Shown: positions 15,125 through 23,906, counted from the stretch's first letter. The stretch is 64,000 bases of DNA from Enterobacteriaceae bacterium (GCA_902363335.1 CABIZV010000007.1:186001-250000); one strand, 5' to 3'. Made by a program: numbers and translations. The notes: generated by a model from the letters alone, not told the origin.

Positions 15125-17833
15125 ATGCTGAAAAACTTTACCCGGCAGCTGTTTGCACAGCTCAGCCGTCACTTACCGCATCGCCTGATTCAGCGCGACC
15201 CGATGCCGTCTCAACAAAGCGTCGCCAGTACGCCCATTCCGTCATCGCTGAGCGAGCACTGCCTGAAAATGGCGCAGTTGAGCGAGCAGGAGCTGTGGCA
15301 GACCTTTAATACCCACCCCGAAGGGCTTAACGCCGTTGAGGTCGAACAGGCGCGCGCACTTCACGGTGAAAACCAACTGCCGGCGCAGCAGCCGCAGCCG
15401 TGGTGGGTGCATCTGTGGCTGTGCTACCGCAACCCGTTCAATATCCTGCTGACCGTGCTGGCGGCGGTTTCCTACGCCACGGAAGACCTGTTCGCGGCAG
15501 GGGTTATCGTACTGATGGTGGGTATTTCCACGCTGCTGAATTTCGTCCAGGAAGCGCGCTCGACCAAAGCCGCAGACACCCTGAAAGCGATGGTGAGCAA
15601 CACCGCCACGGTGCTACGCGTCATCAACGATAAGGGCGAGAGCGGTTGGGTTGAACTGCCTATCGACCAACTGGTGCCGGGCGATATTGTTAAGCTTGCC
15701 GCCGGAGATATGATCCCCGCCGACCTGCGTGTGATTCAGGCGCGCGATCTGTTTATTGCCCAGGCGTCATTAACCGGCGAATCGCTGCCGGTGGAGAAGG
15801 TCGCGAAAACCCGCGAACCGAACCAAAGCAATCCGCTTGAGTGTGACACCCTGTGCTTTATGGGCACCAACGTGGTGAGCGGCACGGCGCAAGCAATGGT
15901 AATTGCCACCGGGGCGAACACCTGGTTTGGTCAACTGGCAGGCCGGGTCAGCGAGCAGGAAAGCGAACCGAACGCCTTCCAGAAAGGCATCAGCCGCGTC
16001 AGCATGTTGCTGATCCGCTTTATGTTAGTGATGGCGCCAATTGTGTTGCTGATTAACGGCTTCACCAAGGGCGACTGGTGGGAGGCGGCGCTATTTGCCC
16101 TTTCCGTCGCCGTCGGCCTGACGCCGGAAATGCTGCCGATGATCGTCACCTCGACGCTGGCGCGCGGGGCGGTGAAGTTATCCAAACAGAAGGTTATCGT
16201 TAAGCACCTTGATGCCATCCAGAACTTTGGCGCGATGGATATCCTGTGCACCGATAAAACCGGAACCCTGACCCAGGATAAAATCGTGCTGGAAAACCAT
16301 ACCGACGTATCCGGTAAGGTCAGCGAGCGCGTGCTGCAAACCGCGTGGCTTAATAGCCACTACCAGACAGGGCTGAAAAACCTGCTTGATACGGCAGTGC
16401 TGGAAGGCGTGGATGAAGGGGCGGCTCGTCGGCTCTCCAGCGACTGGCAGAAGGTGGATGAGATCCCGTTTGATTTCGAACGTCGCCGTATGTCGGTGGT
16501 GGTAAGCAAAACGCCGGATGCGCATAAGCTCATCTGTAAAGGCGCGTTGCAGGAGATTCTTAACGTCTGTACCCAGGTGTATCACAACGGCGAAATCGTT
16601 CCGTTGGACCTCACCATGCTGCGCCGCATCAAGTGCGTTACCGATACCCTGAACCGTCAGGGGCTGCGCGTGGTCGCTGTGGCGAGTAAATTCCTGCCTG
16701 CGCGGGAAGGGGATTATCAGCGCATTGATGAGTCCGACCTGATCCTCGAAGGCTACATTGCCTTCCTCGATCCGCCAAAAGAGACCACCGCACCGGCGCT
16801 GAAGGCGCTGAAGGCCAGCGGTATTACGGTCAAAATTTTGACCGGCGATAGCGAGCTGGTGGCGGCAAAAGTGTGCCATGAAGTGGGACTCGATGCGGGA
16901 GAAGTGATTGTCGGCAGCGACATTGAACAGCTGAGCGATGACGAACTGGCGAAGCTTGCCCAGCGCACCACGCTGTTTGCCCGTCTGACGCCAATGCATA
17001 AAGAGCGCATTGTGACCCTGCTCAAACGTGAAGGGCACGTGGTGGGCTTTATGGGCGACGGCATTAACGATGCTCCAGCACTGCGCGCCGCAGATATTGG
17101 TATTTCCGTTGACGGTGCGGTGGATATCGCCCGTGAAGCGGCCGATATCATCCTGCTGGAAAAAAGCCTGATGGTGCTGGAAGAGGGCGTGATTGAAGGG
17201 CGTCGTACCTTCTCGAACATGCTTAAGTACATCAAAATGACCGCCAGCTCTAACTTCGGTAATGTTTTCAGCGTCCTGGTGGCGAGCGCCTTCCTGCCGT
17301 TCCTGCCGATGCTGCCGTTACACTTACTGATTCAGAACCTGCTGTACGATGTATCTCAGGTGGCGCTGCCGTTTGATAATGTTGATGACGAGCAGATTCA
17401 AAAGCCGCAGCGCTGGAATCCGGCAGATTTAGGACGCTTTATGGTGTTCTTCGGGCCGATAAGCTCTATTTTCGACATTCTGACTTTCTGCCTGATGTGG
17501 TGGGTATTTAAGGCTAATACCCCGGAAATGCAGACGCTGTTCCAGTCCGGCTGGTTCATCGAAGGGCTGCTGTCGCAGACGCTGATTGTGCATATGATCC
17601 GTACTCGCCGCATTCCGTTCGTCCAAAGCCGCGCGGCGTGGCCGCTGTTTGTTATGACGCTGCTGGTGATGATGGTCGGTATCGCATTGCCGTTCTCGCC
17701 GCTGGCAGGCTACCTGCAACTCGAAGCGCTGCCGCTCGGCTACTTCCCGTGGCTGGTAGCGATTCTGGTGGGTTACATGACCTTCACGCAGATGGTGAAA
17801 GGGTTCTTTACCCGTCGTTACGGCTGGCAGTGA
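15125..17833 (+). CDS. mgtA: Magnesium-importing P-type ATPase MgtA
   Basis: This 902-residue P3B-type ATPase in the inner membrane imports Mg2+. The phosphorylation motif DKTGT starts at Asp377. Other family motifs are SLTGES, the actuator loop, and the hinge GDGINDAPALRAAD. Ten membrane spans are predicted, with a C-terminal block at about 680-895. The start MLKNFTRQLF at 15125 (GGGGGA upstream) gives nearly the E. coli length of 898; the frame continues upstream into the leader, which is not coding. Regulation is by the PhoP box and MgtL leader. Confidence 0.97.
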   Translation: MLKNFTRQLFAQLSRHLPHRLIQRDPMPSQQSVASTPIPSSLSEHCLKMAQLSEQELWQTFNTHPEGLNAVEVEQARALHGENQLPAQQPQPWWVHLWLCYRNPFNILLTVLAAVSYATEDLFAAGVIVLMVGISTLLNFVQEARSTKAADTLKAMVSNTATVLRVINDKGESGWVELPIDQLVPGDIVKLAAGDMIPADLRVIQARDLFIAQASLTGESLPVEKVAKTREPNQSNPLECDTLCFMGTNVVSGTAQAMVIATGANTWFGQLAGRVSEQESEPNAFQKGISRVSMLLIRFMLVMAPIVLLINGFTKGDWWEAALFALSVAVGLTPEMLPMIVTSTLARGAVKLSKQKVIVKHLDAIQNFGAMDILCTDKTGTLTQDKIVLENHTDVSGKVSERVLQTAWLNSHYQTGLKNLLDTAVLEGVDEGAARRLSSDWQKVDEIPFDFERRRMSVVVSKTPDAHKLICKGALQEILNVCTQVYHNGEIVPLDLTMLRRIKCVTDTLNRQGLRVVAVASKFLPAREGDYQRIDESDLILEGYIAFLDPPKETTAPALKALKASGITVKILTGDSELVAAKVCHEVGLDAGEVIVGSDIEQLSDDELAKLAQRTTLFARLTPMHKERIVTLLKREGHVVGFMGDGINDAPALRAADIGISVDGAVDIAREAADIILLEKSLMVLEEGVIEGRRTFSNMLKYIKMTASSNFGNVFSVLVASAFLPFLPMLPLHLLIQNLLYDVSQVALPFDNVDDEQIQKPQRWNPADLGRFMVFFGPISSIFDILTFCLMWWVFKANTPEMQTLFQSGWFIEGLLSQTLIVHMIRTRRIPFVQSRAAWPLFVMTLLVMMVGIALPFSPLAGYLQLEALPLGYFPWLVAILVGYMTFTQMVKGFFTRRYGWQ

Positions 17834-17844
17834 TCGGTGAGGGC

Positions 17845-17941
17845 CCCGGCGGCGCTGCGCTAGGCCGGGCTACGTTCGTGCATGTTTGTCGCCCCGGATT
17901 TCGTGCACCTTTGTAGCCCGGCCTAGCGCAGCGCCGCCGGG
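17845..17941. repeat. Long perfect inverted repeat downstream of mgtA
   Basis: A 29-bp arm at 17845-17873 (opening CCCGGCGGCGCTGCGC) is repeated as its exact reverse complement at 17913-17941. The RNA would form a long GC-rich stem after the mgtA stop codon. It looks like a BIME pair that may also terminate mgtA transcription. Confidence 0.85.
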
Positions 17942-17960
17942 AAACCCGCCGCACAAAAAC

Positions 17961-17986
17961 AAAAAAGGCAGCCATCGGCTGCCTTC
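17961..17986 (-). terminator. Intrinsic terminator of ridA
   Basis: On the minus strand GGCAGCCGATGGCTGCC forms a stem with a short loop and is followed by TTTTTT. It lies 18 nt past the ridA stop codon. Confidence 0.88.
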
Positions 17987-18004
17987 TCTTCATACTGCGC
18001 CTAA

Positions 18005-18391
18005 TCAGCGACGCACAGCTATCGCTTCAATTTCAATCTTCACATCTTTCGGCAGACGTGCCACTTCAACGCAAGAACGCGCTGGGAAGGTGGCATTGTG
18101 CTCGGTGAAGAACGCTTCGTAAGTGGCGTTAACGGTCGCGAAATCATTCAAATCTTTCACGAAAACGGTCGTTTTAACGATATCGCCCACTTTCAGGCCG
18201 GCAGCTTCAACGATCGCTTTCACGTTTTCCAGTGACTGGCGAGCCTGAGCGGACACGTCGTCCGCTACGCTACCGGTTTTCGGATCAACCGGGATCTGAC
18301 CGGAAGTAATAACCATGCTGCCCAGGTCAACGCCCTGAACGTATGGGCCGATAGCGGCTGGTGCTTTTTCCGTCGCAATAGTCTTGCTCAT
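18005..18391 (-). CDS. ridA: 2-iminobutanoate/2-iminopropanoate deaminase
   Basis: This 128-residue YjgF/RidA family protein has exactly the E. coli length. It hydrolyses reactive enamine/imine intermediates released by PLP enzymes such as IlvA. The signature ATFPARSCVEVARLPKDVKIEIEAIA holds the conserved substrate-binding Arg105. It lies downstream of pyrBI with a 73-nt gap, and an intrinsic terminator closes it. Confidence 0.97.
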   Translation of the reverse strand: MSKTIATEKAPAAIGPYVQGVDLGSMVITSGQIPVDPKTGSVADDVSAQARQSLENVKAIVEAAGLKVGDIVKTTVFVKDLNDFATVNATYEAFFTEHNATFPARSCVEVARLPKDVKIEIEAIAVRR

Positions 18392-18464
18392 GATATCTCC
18401 AGATGAACTGCAATAATAAGGTGTTAGCCATTATAGAGAGGCCACATTTCAATACCAACCGCAA

Positions 18465-18926
18465 TTAGTTGGCCAGCACCACATAATGAGAAAACTCTTT
18501 TTCACAGTATTTGCATTTGAGTGCAATGTCATCGGCACGTTTTTTCACTGCAAAGCTCGACGAAACCGGTTCAGCATGGCTGATACAGTTGCTGTTCGGG
18601 CACACCAGCACGCGTTCAATACGCTCCGGCAGGCTCGGACGAGATTTTCCTACCACTTCATAGTTGTCGATGCGGTTTACCGTCGCCTGTGGAGCATACA
18701 GCGACAATTGGTTAACTTGTTCATCGGTCAGGAAGGTATTTTCTATTTTAATCAGGTCTTTACGACCCATTTCACCTGACGGCAGGTTCAGACCGATGGT
18801 GATGCGCTGATCGGTTTCGGTCAGTTTGAACAGCGTCAGCAGCTTAAAACCAACCTGCGCCGGGATATGGTCAATTACGGTGCCACGGTTAATGGCTTCA
18901 ACCTGCAATTTATTGTCGTGTGTCAT
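18465..18926 (-). CDS. pyrI: Aspartate carbamoyltransferase regulatory chain
   Basis: This 153-residue subunit equals E. coli PyrI. It has an N-terminal allosteric domain that binds CTP/ATP and a C-terminal zinc domain with the cysteine pairs CPNSNC and CKYC. ATG 18926 (MTHDNKLQVEA) is preferred over the ATG two codons upstream because AGGGG then sits 8 nt away. It follows pyrB after 16 nt and assembles with PyrB as the c6r6 holoenzyme. Confidence 0.97.
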   Translation of the reverse strand: MTHDNKLQVEAINRGTVIDHIPAQVGFKLLTLFKLTETDQRITIGLNLPSGEMGRKDLIKIENTFLTDEQVNQLSLYAPQATVNRIDNYEVVGKSRPSLPERIERVLVCPNSNCISHAEPVSSSFAVKKRADDIALKCKYCEKEFSHYVVLAN

Positions 18927-18942
18927 CGTCATTTCCCCTTAC

Positions 18943-19875
18943 TTAAGCCAGTTCGCTATTGAGTACCAGTGCCAGTAACGCCTGGCGGGCGAAGATACCG
19001 TTACCGGCCTGCTGGAAGTACCAGGCGTGCGGCGTTTTATCGACATCGGTGGTGATCTCATCAATGCGCGGCAGCGGATGCAGCACCTTCATGTTGTCGC
19101 GCGCGCCTTCGAGGTCGGCGGCACGCAAAACGAACTGCGCCTTCACGTTGGCGTATTCGGACGGGTCGAGGCGCTCTTTTTGTACGCGGGTCATATACAG
19201 AATATCGACCTCAGCCATCACTTCATCAATGGCGCTGTACAGGCTCCAGGCGATCCCTTTTTCATCGAGCATATCGAGAATGTACTGCGGCATCGCCAGC
19301 GCATCCGGGGCGATGAAGTAGAAGCGGTTGCCGTTAAATTTGGCCAGCGCCTGGGTTAATGAGTGGACGGTACGGCCATATTTCAGGTCGCCGACCATGG
19401 CGATGTTCAGGTTTTCCAGGCAGCCCTGAGTTTCCTGAATGGTGAACAGGTCGAGCAAGGTCTGGGTCGGGTGCTGGTTGGCGCCGTCGCCCGCGTTCAG
19501 AATCGGAATACCGCCTGAGAACTCGGTAGCCAGACGCGCCGCACCTTCCTGCGGATGGCGCATGACGATAGCGTCGACGTAGGTACTGATGACTGAAATG
19601 GTATCCGCCAGCGTTTCCCCTTTTTTGCCCAATGAGGTGTTGGCGCTGTCGGAGAAACCGACCACGCTCGCCCCTAAGCGATGCATTGAGGTTTCAAAAG
19701 AGAGGCGGGTACGCGTCGAGGCCTCGAAGAAGCAGCTGGCAATAACCTTGTGCTTAAGCAGCTCCGGCTGTGGATTCGCTTTCAGTTTAGCGGCGGTCGC
19801 CAAAACCAACTCAAGGTCTTCGCGGCTGAGATCGTTTATGGAAATGATGTGTTTTTGATACAGCGGATTAGCCAT
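18943..19875 (-). CDS. pyrB: Aspartate carbamoyltransferase catalytic chain
   Basis: This 310-residue enzyme forms carbamoyl-aspartate, the committed step of pyrimidine synthesis. Motifs are the carbamoyl-phosphate loop FFEASTRTRLSFE, SLGKKGE, RHPQEGA and HPLPRIDEI. The start MANPLYQKHI at 19875 has AGGAG upstream and matches E. coli; an upstream extension of eight residues overlaps the attenuator and is rejected. Expression is set by the UTP-sensing pyrL attenuator just upstream. Confidence 0.97.
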   Translation of the reverse strand: MANPLYQKHIISINDLSREDLELVLATAAKLKANPQPELLKHKVIASCFFEASTRTRLSFETSMHRLGASVVGFSDSANTSLGKKGETLADTISVISTYVDAIVMRHPQEGAARLATEFSGGIPILNAGDGANQHPTQTLLDLFTIQETQGCLENLNIAMVGDLKYGRTVHSLTQALAKFNGNRFYFIAPDALAMPQYILDMLDEKGIAWSLYSAIDEVMAEVDILYMTRVQKERLDPSEYANVKAQFVLRAADLEGARDNMKVLHPLPRIDEITTDVDKTPHAWYFQQAGNGIFARQALLALVLNSELA

Positions 19876-19897
19876 GGTTATCTCCTGACGACGGCGC

Positions 19898-19927
19898 AAA
19901 AAAAAAGCCCCTTAAATAAGGGGCTTT
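19898..19927 (-). terminator. pyrBI attenuator terminator
   Basis: On the minus strand AAAGCCCCTT-ATTT-AAGGGGCTTT is followed by a run of T. It lies between pyrL and pyrB, and the pyrL stop codon falls inside the hairpin. Coupled translation of pyrL at low UTP would block its formation. Confidence 0.92.
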
Positions 19928-20016
19928 ACGAATACGGATGCAACGGAAAGGAAAAATGGCAGGCCAGCGTCTGTTTTCAGACGCGGTAGGACGCGATGTC
20001 GTACACACTGAACCAT
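19912..20016 (-). CDS. pyrL: pyrBI leader peptide PyrL
   Basis: A 34-residue ORF opens at 20016 with CAGGAGG upstream and reads MVQCVRHRVLPRLKTDAGLP before a hydrophobic tail. The first 20 residues closely follow E. coli PyrL (44 residues), but the tail is shorter and ends within the attenuator stem. A pyrimidine-rich tract (CCATTTTTCCTTTCC on the coding strand) is the UTP-sensitive pause region. Its role is coupling of ribosome and polymerase to decide termination before pyrB. Confidence 0.88.
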   Translation of the reverse strand: MVQCVRHRVLPRLKTDAGLPFFLSVASVFVKPLI

Positions 20017-20041
20017 ATTTCCTCCTGGCAAACGGAGCGGA

Positions 20042-20069
20042 ATTATACGCAGCTTTATCCGGCAATCAA
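20042..20069 (-). promoter_or_regulatory. pyrBI promoter
   Basis: On the minus strand a -35 TTGATT (20069-20064) and a -10 TATAAT (20047-20042) are separated by 16 bp, about 30 nt upstream of the pyrL start codon. Confidence 0.75.
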
Positions 20070-20276
20070 GGGGGGGATTCACATTTTAATCGACGAAAAC
20101 GATTCTCATTGAATGAGTAGTTGGTCAGGGTGAATTTAAATTCGATGAAGGAAACGGCGCAAAGTGTGCGCCAGAGCGGCAGGCGCGGAGAGTCATGATA
20201 AAAAGTACTGGTATGGTAATGCGATTTTACGTATAACAACTTAAAATTGAAACATTGTTTTATTTGTGGAGTCATC

Positions 20277-20729
20277 ATGATTATTGGCAACATCCATCAC
20301 CTGCAGTCATGGCTGCCGGAAGAACTGCGTCAGGCGATTATCCATCTTCAGGCTAACGTCACCGATGAGACCCCGGAAGGGAAATACGATATCGACGGCA
20401 ACCGTCTGTTTTATCTTATCTCTGAAAATATGACCGAGCCGTTTGCCGAGCGCCGCGCTGAATATCACGCGCGTTATCTCGATATTCAGGTTGTCCTGAA
20501 AGGCCAGGAAGGGATGTCATTCAGCGTACTGCCTGCGGGCAAGCCGGACACCGACTGGCTGGCGGATAAAGACATCGCGTTTCTGCCGGAAGGCGGGCAG
20601 GAAAAAATGGTGGTGATGAGCGAAGGTGACTTCGTGGTCTTCTATCCGGGTGAAGTGCACAAACCGCTGTGCGCCGTGGGACAGCCTGCGAAAGTGCGCA
20701 AAGCGGTGATTAAACTGCTGGTCGCCTGA
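20277..20729 (+). CDS. tabA: Toxin-antitoxin biofilm protein TabA (YhcH/YjgK/YiaL family)
   Basis: This 150-residue cupin-like protein is about 75% identical by eye to E. coli TabA. Family motifs are HARYLDIQVVLKGQEGMSF and GDFVVFYPGEVHKPLCAVG, which carry likely metal-binding residues (His, Glu). ATG 20277 has GGAG 6 nt upstream; a 10-residue extension is possible but lacks a ribosome site. E. coli has bdcA and bdcR between pyrL and tabA. Here they are absent and the 260-nt gap holds only the pyrBI promoter and tabA upstream sequence. Confidence 0.93.
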   Translation: MIIGNIHHLQSWLPEELRQAIIHLQANVTDETPEGKYDIDGNRLFYLISENMTEPFAERRAEYHARYLDIQVVLKGQEGMSFSVLPAGKPDTDWLADKDIAFLPEGGQEKMVVMSEGDFVVFYPGEVHKPLCAVGQPAKVRKAVIKLLVA

Positions 20730-20740
20730 CGGTGTGAAGT

Positions 20741-20860
20741 GCCGGATGGCGGCTACGCCTTATCCGGCCTACACCAGCCGGTAGGCCTGATAAGCACAGC
20801 GCCATCAGGCATAACCGCGCACATTGCCGGATGGTGGCTGCGCCTTATCCGGCCTACAAC
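20741..20860. repeat. BIME of three REP units downstream of tabA
   Basis: Three alternating arms (GCCGGATGGCGGCTACGCC, GGCCTGATAAGCACAGCGCC, GCCGGATGGTGGCTGCGCC) lie between the convergent tabA and argI genes. Confidence 0.88.
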
Positions 20861-20890
20861 CACATTTGTAGCCCGGACGAGGTGCGTTAG

Positions 20891-20920
20891 CACCGACTCC
20901 GGGAGCTCCCGGAGTCGGTG
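20891..20920 (-). terminator. Perfect 30-bp palindrome at the argI 3' end
   Basis: CACCGACTCCGGGAG is followed directly by its exact reverse complement CTCCCGGAGTCGGTG, 6 nt past the argI stop codon. It can form a 15-bp stem with almost no loop in either strand. There is no strong U-run, so it probably works as a bidirectional end structure between tabA and argI. Confidence 0.7.
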
Positions 20921-20926
20921 ATTAGC

Positions 20927-21931
20927 TTATTGACTCAGCGTCGCGACCATCACCGCTTTGATGGTGTGCATCCGGTTTTCGGCCTGATCGAACACGACGC
21001 TGGCCGGAGATTCAAAGACCTCATCGGTCACTTCCATCCCGCCATGCATGCCGTACTCCGCCGCCATTTTCTTGCCAAGCGTCGTCTGGTCGTCATGGAA
21101 TGCAGGCAGGCAGTGCAGGAATTTGACCTGTGGGTTACCGGTTAGCTTCATCATCGCGCTATTAACCTGATAATCACGCAGCAGGGCAATACGCTCTGCC
21201 CATTTCTCTTTGGCTTCCCCCATCGACACCCACACATCGGTATAGATAAAGTCAGCGCCTTTCACGCCTGCGGCAATATCTTCGGTCAGCGTCACGTTAC
21301 CGCCATTTTTCTGCGCCAGCGCTTTGCATTCCGCCACTAAACTCGCTTCCGGCCAACATTCCTGCGGGGCGACCAGACGCAAATCGAGACCAGTTAACGC
21401 CGCCGCTTCCAGCATAGAATTACCCATGTTGTTACGCGCGTCGCCAGCATACACCAGCGTCATTTCGTTGAAGGCTTTCCCCGGCAGATGCTCCTGCATG
21501 GTGAGCAGATCCGCCAGCAGCTGAGTGGGGTGGAATTCATCGGTCAGGCCATTCCAGACCGGAACACCAGCATACTCCGCCAGCGTTTCAACAATCTCCT
21601 GACCATAACCACGATACTGAATACCGTCATACATCCGGCCCAGTACGCGGGCGGTGTCTTTAATCGATTCTTTATGGCCAATCTGGCTGCCGCTGGATCC
21701 AAGATAAGTGACGCGCGCGCCCTGATCGTATGCGGCAACTTCGAAAGAGCATCGTGTACGGGTTGAGTCTTTTTCGAAGATGAGCGCGATGTTTTTACCG
21801 GTCAGGTTTGGCGACTCCGTGCCGTTTTTTTTATCCGCTTTTAGTTTTGCCGCGAGTTGCAGCAGCGTGGTGATTTCTGCAGGGGTAAAATCGAGTAGTT
21901 TTAAGAAATGCTTTTTATACAGAGTAGACAT
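20927..21931 (-). CDS. argI: Ornithine carbamoyltransferase
   Basis: This 334-residue enzyme has the E. coli ArgI length and forms citrulline from ornithine and carbamoyl phosphate in arginine synthesis. Motifs are the carbamoyl-phosphate loop FEKDSTRTRCSFE, the HPTQ segment EFHPTQLLADLLTM, and FLHCLPAFHD with the active-site Cys. Tandem ARG boxes upstream indicate ArgR repression. It is monocistronic, with rraB divergent. Confidence 0.96.
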   Translation of the reverse strand: MSTLYKKHFLKLLDFTPAEITTLLQLAAKLKADKKNGTESPNLTGKNIALIFEKDSTRTRCSFEVAAYDQGARVTYLGSSGSQIGHKESIKDTARVLGRMYDGIQYRGYGQEIVETLAEYAGVPVWNGLTDEFHPTQLLADLLTMQEHLPGKAFNEMTLVYAGDARNNMGNSMLEAAALTGLDLRLVAPQECWPEASLVAECKALAQKNGGNVTLTEDIAAGVKGADFIYTDVWVSMGEAKEKWAERIALLRDYQVNSAMMKLTGNPQVKFLHCLPAFHDDQTTLGKKMAAEYGMHGGMEVTDEVFESPASVVFDQAENRMHTIKAVMVATLSQ

Positions 21932-21958
21932 TTTTCCCTCACCTGGCTCAAGCCACTT

Positions 21959-21997
21959 ATTGAATTAAAATTCACTTTATATTTATGAATATTCATT
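21959..21997. promoter_or_regulatory. Tandem ARG boxes (ArgR operator) of argI
   Basis: Box 1 (21959-21976) contains TGAATTAAAATTCA, a near-perfect match to the TGAAT-N4-ATTCA consensus. Box 2 (21980-21997) has a perfect right half ATATTCATT and a weak left half. The boxes are separated by 3 bp, so their centres are 21 bp apart, the standard ArgR arrangement. Confidence 0.85.
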
Positions 21998-22091
21998 TGC
22001 AACCCCGATAACAAATCTTTATCGGAAAGGTGGAGGCAATGGCGGCGGTATGTGACAATAAGAGTATCAGCCACATTACGAGGAACGAGTC

Positions 22092-22514
22092 ATGGCAAAC
22101 GCAGAACACCTGGAAGAACAGCGTGAAGAAACACGTCTGATCATTGAAGAACTGCTGGAAGACGGTAGCGATCCCGACGCGCTCTACACCATTGAGCACC
22201 ACCTTTCTGCGGACGATTTTGAAACCCTGGAAAAAGCAGCGGTGGAAGCGTTCAAGATGGGTTATGAAGTGACTGAGCCGGAAGAGCTGGAAGTGGAAGA
22301 AGGCGAGACCGTCATCTGCTGCGATATTCTGAGCGAGTGCGCGCTGAACGCGGATCTTATCGATGCGCAGGTTGAGCAACTGATGAACCTGGCTGAGAAA
22401 TTCGAAGTGGAGTACGACGGTTGGGGCACCTACTACGAAGATCCTAACGGCGAAGAAGGCGACGACGAAGACGAAGATGAAGTCGACGAAGACGACGACG
22501 GTGTGCGCCACTAA
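22092..22514 (+). CDS. rraB: Ribonuclease E inhibitor RraB
   Basis: This 140-residue acidic protein is nearly identical to E. coli RraB (138 residues). It binds RNase E and modulates mRNA decay. The core LEEQREETRLIIEELLEDGSDPDALYTIEHHLSADDFE is family-typical, and the C-terminus is a run of Asp/Glu ending in DDDGVRH. It is transcribed divergently from argI. AGGAACGAGTC precedes ATG 22092. A 10-bp stem (22527-22550) follows the stop codon. Confidence 0.96.
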   Translation: MANAEHLEEQREETRLIIEELLEDGSDPDALYTIEHHLSADDFETLEKAAVEAFKMGYEVTEPEELEVEEGETVICCDILSECALNADLIDAQVEQLMNLAEKFEVEYDGWGTYYEDPNGEEGDDEDEDEVDEDDDGVRH

Positions 22515-22526
22515 GTTATCTGTTCC

Positions 22527-22550
22527 CTACGGCAGCGCTCGCTGCCGTAG
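22527..22550 (+). terminator. Hairpin between rraB and miaE
   Basis: CTACGGCAGC-GCTC-GCTGCCGTAG forms a 10-bp perfect stem 12 nt after the rraB stop codon. No U-run follows, so it may attenuate or process rather than fully terminate transcription into miaE. Confidence 0.6.
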
Positions 22551-22565
22551 TTCAAGGATTTGGTC

Positions 22566-23330
22566 ATGGACTACCCGCAAATACTCTCCCCCATCTACAG
22601 CTTCCTGCATTGCAAAACCCCCGACGAATGGCTGGAAAAAGCGCGTTTGCCTGATAACCTTCCTCTGCTGCTCACCGACCATTTAATTTGCGAGCTGAAA
22701 GCGGCGCAAACGGCGATGTTCCTGGTGCGTAAATATGTGGCTGGCAAAGAGGGCGCACAGGCGCTACTTGCGTGGTTACAGCCGTATGAAGCCTTTGCTT
22801 TTCGTGAAGGGGAAGCCCCGGACTTTGCGCTGCTCAATAAGCAGATCAATAAGAGCGTGATGCCACAGACTAACGATCCCTGGGGGCAGCAGCTTATCGA
22901 CAGCATGGTGCTGCTGATTAAAGAGGAGCTGCATCACTTCTGGCAAGTGTGGCAGGCCATGCAGCGCCGCCAAATTCCTTACGTGAAGATTACCGCCAGC
23001 CGCTACGCCAAAGGGATGCTTAAAGAGGTGCGCACTCACGAACCGCTGATGCTGATTGATAAGCTGATTTGTGGCGCGTATATCGAAGCGCGTTCCTGCG
23101 AACGTTTTGCCGCGCTCGCGCCGTATCTTGAGGACGATCTAAAGACGTTTTATCTGTCGCTGTTGCGCTCGGAAGCGCGCCATTATCAGGATTACCTGAC
23201 GCTAGCACAGCAGATTGCAGACGACGATATTAGCGACCGCGTACGCTTCTTTGGGGAAGTGGAAGCGGAACTCATCACCACGACAGATGATGAGTTCCGC
23301 TTCCACAGCGGCGTGCCGGAAGCACTATAG
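22566..23330 (+). CDS. miaE: tRNA-(ms2io6A37) hydroxylase
   Basis: This 254-residue ferritin-like non-haem diiron enzyme hydroxylates ms2i6A37 to ms2io6A37 in tRNA. Iron ligands fit ExxH motifs in KEELHHFWQVWQ and SEARHYQDYL, plus the glutamate in GAYIEARSCERF. ATG 22566 is favoured because AAGGAT lies 6 nt upstream; a TTG at 22560 would add two residues. MiaE is known in Salmonella but missing from E. coli, so the gene helps place the organism outside Escherichia. Confidence 0.93.
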   Translation: MDYPQILSPIYSFLHCKTPDEWLEKARLPDNLPLLLTDHLICELKAAQTAMFLVRKYVAGKEGAQALLAWLQPYEAFAFREGEAPDFALLNKQINKSVMPQTNDPWGQQLIDSMVLLIKEELHHFWQVWQAMQRRQIPYVKITASRYAKGMLKEVRTHEPLMLIDKLICGAYIEARSCERFAALAPYLEDDLKTFYLSLLRSEARHYQDYLTLAQQIADDDISDRVRFFGEVEAELITTTDDEFRFHSGVPEAL

Positions 23331-23350
23331 CCCACCTATTTCAGGCGAGA

Positions 23351-23842
23351 TTAAGGCTTAACCGTGGCCTTTGATGCCGCGGAACAGTCCTTGCCCACAA
23401 AGGTCTGTTTAATCGTTTGGGTGGTTTCCATCTTCGTCTCTGGCGAGTCGACATCCATTTTCATGGTCATTGCAAACTCGGTATCGCTGACTTTGTTCAT
23501 CTCTACGTGAGAATTGGTCTTGGTTGTTCCCACGGTGCAGACGGTGTCATTCACTGTTTTACTGTCAGAGCTTTCGGTAAAGGTTGTGGTGCAGCCATTT
23601 GCGCTGGTGCTGTAGCCTTTGGTGATTTTTTTAGAATCCTCCGCCATTTTAGGCGTATAGCAGATAAGCGTCGCAACACCGGAATTTTTCTGGTCCATCA
23701 CCACTTTACCGCTGGCTTTATCAACCACGTGCATTTGGGTATTTTCCATCTTCCATTCGCCTGGCTGCATATCCAGCGCGCAGGCGCTATTGATGCTGAT
23801 CAATGCGCTTGAGATGACGGCTGCGTAAATAAATCCTTTCAT
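23351..23842 (-). CDS. Exported DUF3617-like protein
   Basis: This 163-residue protein has a clear signal peptide (MKGFIYAAVISSALISINSA, then CALD, which could be a lipobox-like or SPase I site). The mature part opens with MQPGEWKMENTQMHV and has four cysteines (CYTPKM, NGCTTTF, DTVCTVG, GKDCSAA), likely two disulfides. The 'PGEW' start and Cys-rich beta pattern fit the DUF3617 family of periplasmic proteins of unknown function. It lies convergent with miaE and downstream of yjgN. Confidence 0.75.
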   Translation of the reverse strand: MKGFIYAAVISSALISINSACALDMQPGEWKMENTQMHVVDKASGKVVMDQKNSGVATLICYTPKMAEDSKKITKGYSTSANGCTTTFTESSDSKTVNDTVCTVGTTKTNSHVEMNKVSDTEFAMTMKMDVDSPETKMETTQTIKQTFVGKDCSAASKATVKP

Positions 23843-23906
23843 TTTCTATCCTTTTGATTAATTGAGATACAACGTACTGGCCGGAGGTATCTGGCCAGCT
23901 TTGGCA

